A stretch of 35,447 nucleotides of DNA from Ahrensia sp. (GTDB lineage Bacteria; Pseudomonadota; Alphaproteobacteria; Rhizobiales; Rhizobiaceae), in NCBI GenBank assembly GCA_028817895.1, contig JAPPOQ010000042.1:1-35447 (forward strand), in the 5' to 3' direction. The notes under the pieces are model-generated. The model was not told where the DNA came from. It saw nothing but the letters and a program-made list of their open reading frames with translations, and did not search any database. The position numbers were made by a program, and so were the translations under genes. Shown here piece after piece: positions 35,370 through 35,447 of the stretch. Position 1 is the stretch's first letter. The number at the start of each line of letters is the position of its first letter.

Positions 35370-35447
35370 AGAGCAAGTCTCGCCCAGATTGGAGCAGTTT
35401 GATGGGATGGATTTTTCGATCTGGCAAGGAGAACACCGCAGAGCGAT
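35370..35447 (+). repeat. Right copy of the 78-bp inverted terminal repeat
   Basis: Inverted copy of 10-87 with one mismatch. It reads AGAGCAAGTCTCGCCCAGAT, then GGAG at 35391-35394, 7 nt, and ATG at 35402, with a frame open to the edge (MGWIFRSGKENTAER). This looks like the ribosome site and first codons of a gene cut by the window edge, or a dispersed element that happens to be open. It points outward, like the left copy. Confidence 0.9.

Overview
The window looks like chromosomal DNA of an alphaproteobacterium, most likely of the order Hyphomicrobiales (Rhizobiales). The basis is a full-length CtrA cell-cycle regulator divergent from a rhizobial-type FliJ, a DUF992 exported protein, a giant (about 180 kDa class) NAD-glutamate dehydrogenase, the pal-cpoB-tilS-ftsH-glmM run, and GANTC/TTAA sites near ctrA. 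The DNA is GC-rich and densely coded. I see no tRNA, rRNA, CRISPR array, phage gene or complete insertion sequence. Genus and species cannot be named from what I see.

Layout. Positions 86-6167 (minus strand) hold a five-gene peptide/nickel-type ABC importer operon, read as ATPase, ATPase, binding protein, permease, permease, with a strong hairpin between the binding protein and the first permease. Positions 6447-13022 (plus) hold an envelope and housekeeping run: Pal, CpoB/YbgF, TilS, FtsH (with an RpoH-like promoter) and GlmM. Positions 13128-15250 (plus) hold two exported proteins of unknown function (DUF3179, DUF992). Positions 15339-16946 hold ctrA (minus, with a clear terminator) and fliJ (plus), separated by a 0.5-kb control region. 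Positions 16993-17443 (minus) hold a broken GFA-family gene. Positions 17513-20566 hold two divergent long coiled-coil proteins that I do not recognise. Positions 20578-22960 (minus) hold a UMF1/Atg22-type MFS transporter and a Bax-inhibitor-1 family membrane protein. Positions 23141-27207 hold an ABC permease/ATPase pair divergent from a GDSL esterase, the same layout as ybbP-ybbA/tesA in E. coli. Positions 27330-34674 (minus) hold an SDR oxidoreductase, TypA/BipA and NAD-GDH. Positions 34730-35308 (plus) hold an AhpD-like peroxidase-related protein.

How it fits together. Pal and CpoB belong to the Tol-Pal envelope-constriction machine, yet no tolQRAB lies upstream of pal; the ABC importer sits there instead. 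CtrA, FliJ, the two coiled-coil proteins and the GdhZ-type glutamate dehydrogenase (a family with a division-linked member in Caulobacter) all touch cell cycle or polarity in related bacteria, but only ctrA-fliJ is a firm functional link here.

The least ordinary signals are: (1) a 78-bp sequence present in inverted orientation at both ends of the window, identical except for one base, which looks like the start of a multicopy gene and whose single difference turns ATG into GTG at the putative start codon; (2) the uncharacterised divergent coiled-coil pair next to ctrA-fliJ, with GANTC and paired TTAA sites between the genes; (3) a decayed GFA gene with one frameshift/deletion and one in-frame TGA. 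I found no convincing new defence or mobile system; most of the window is ordinary core genome.
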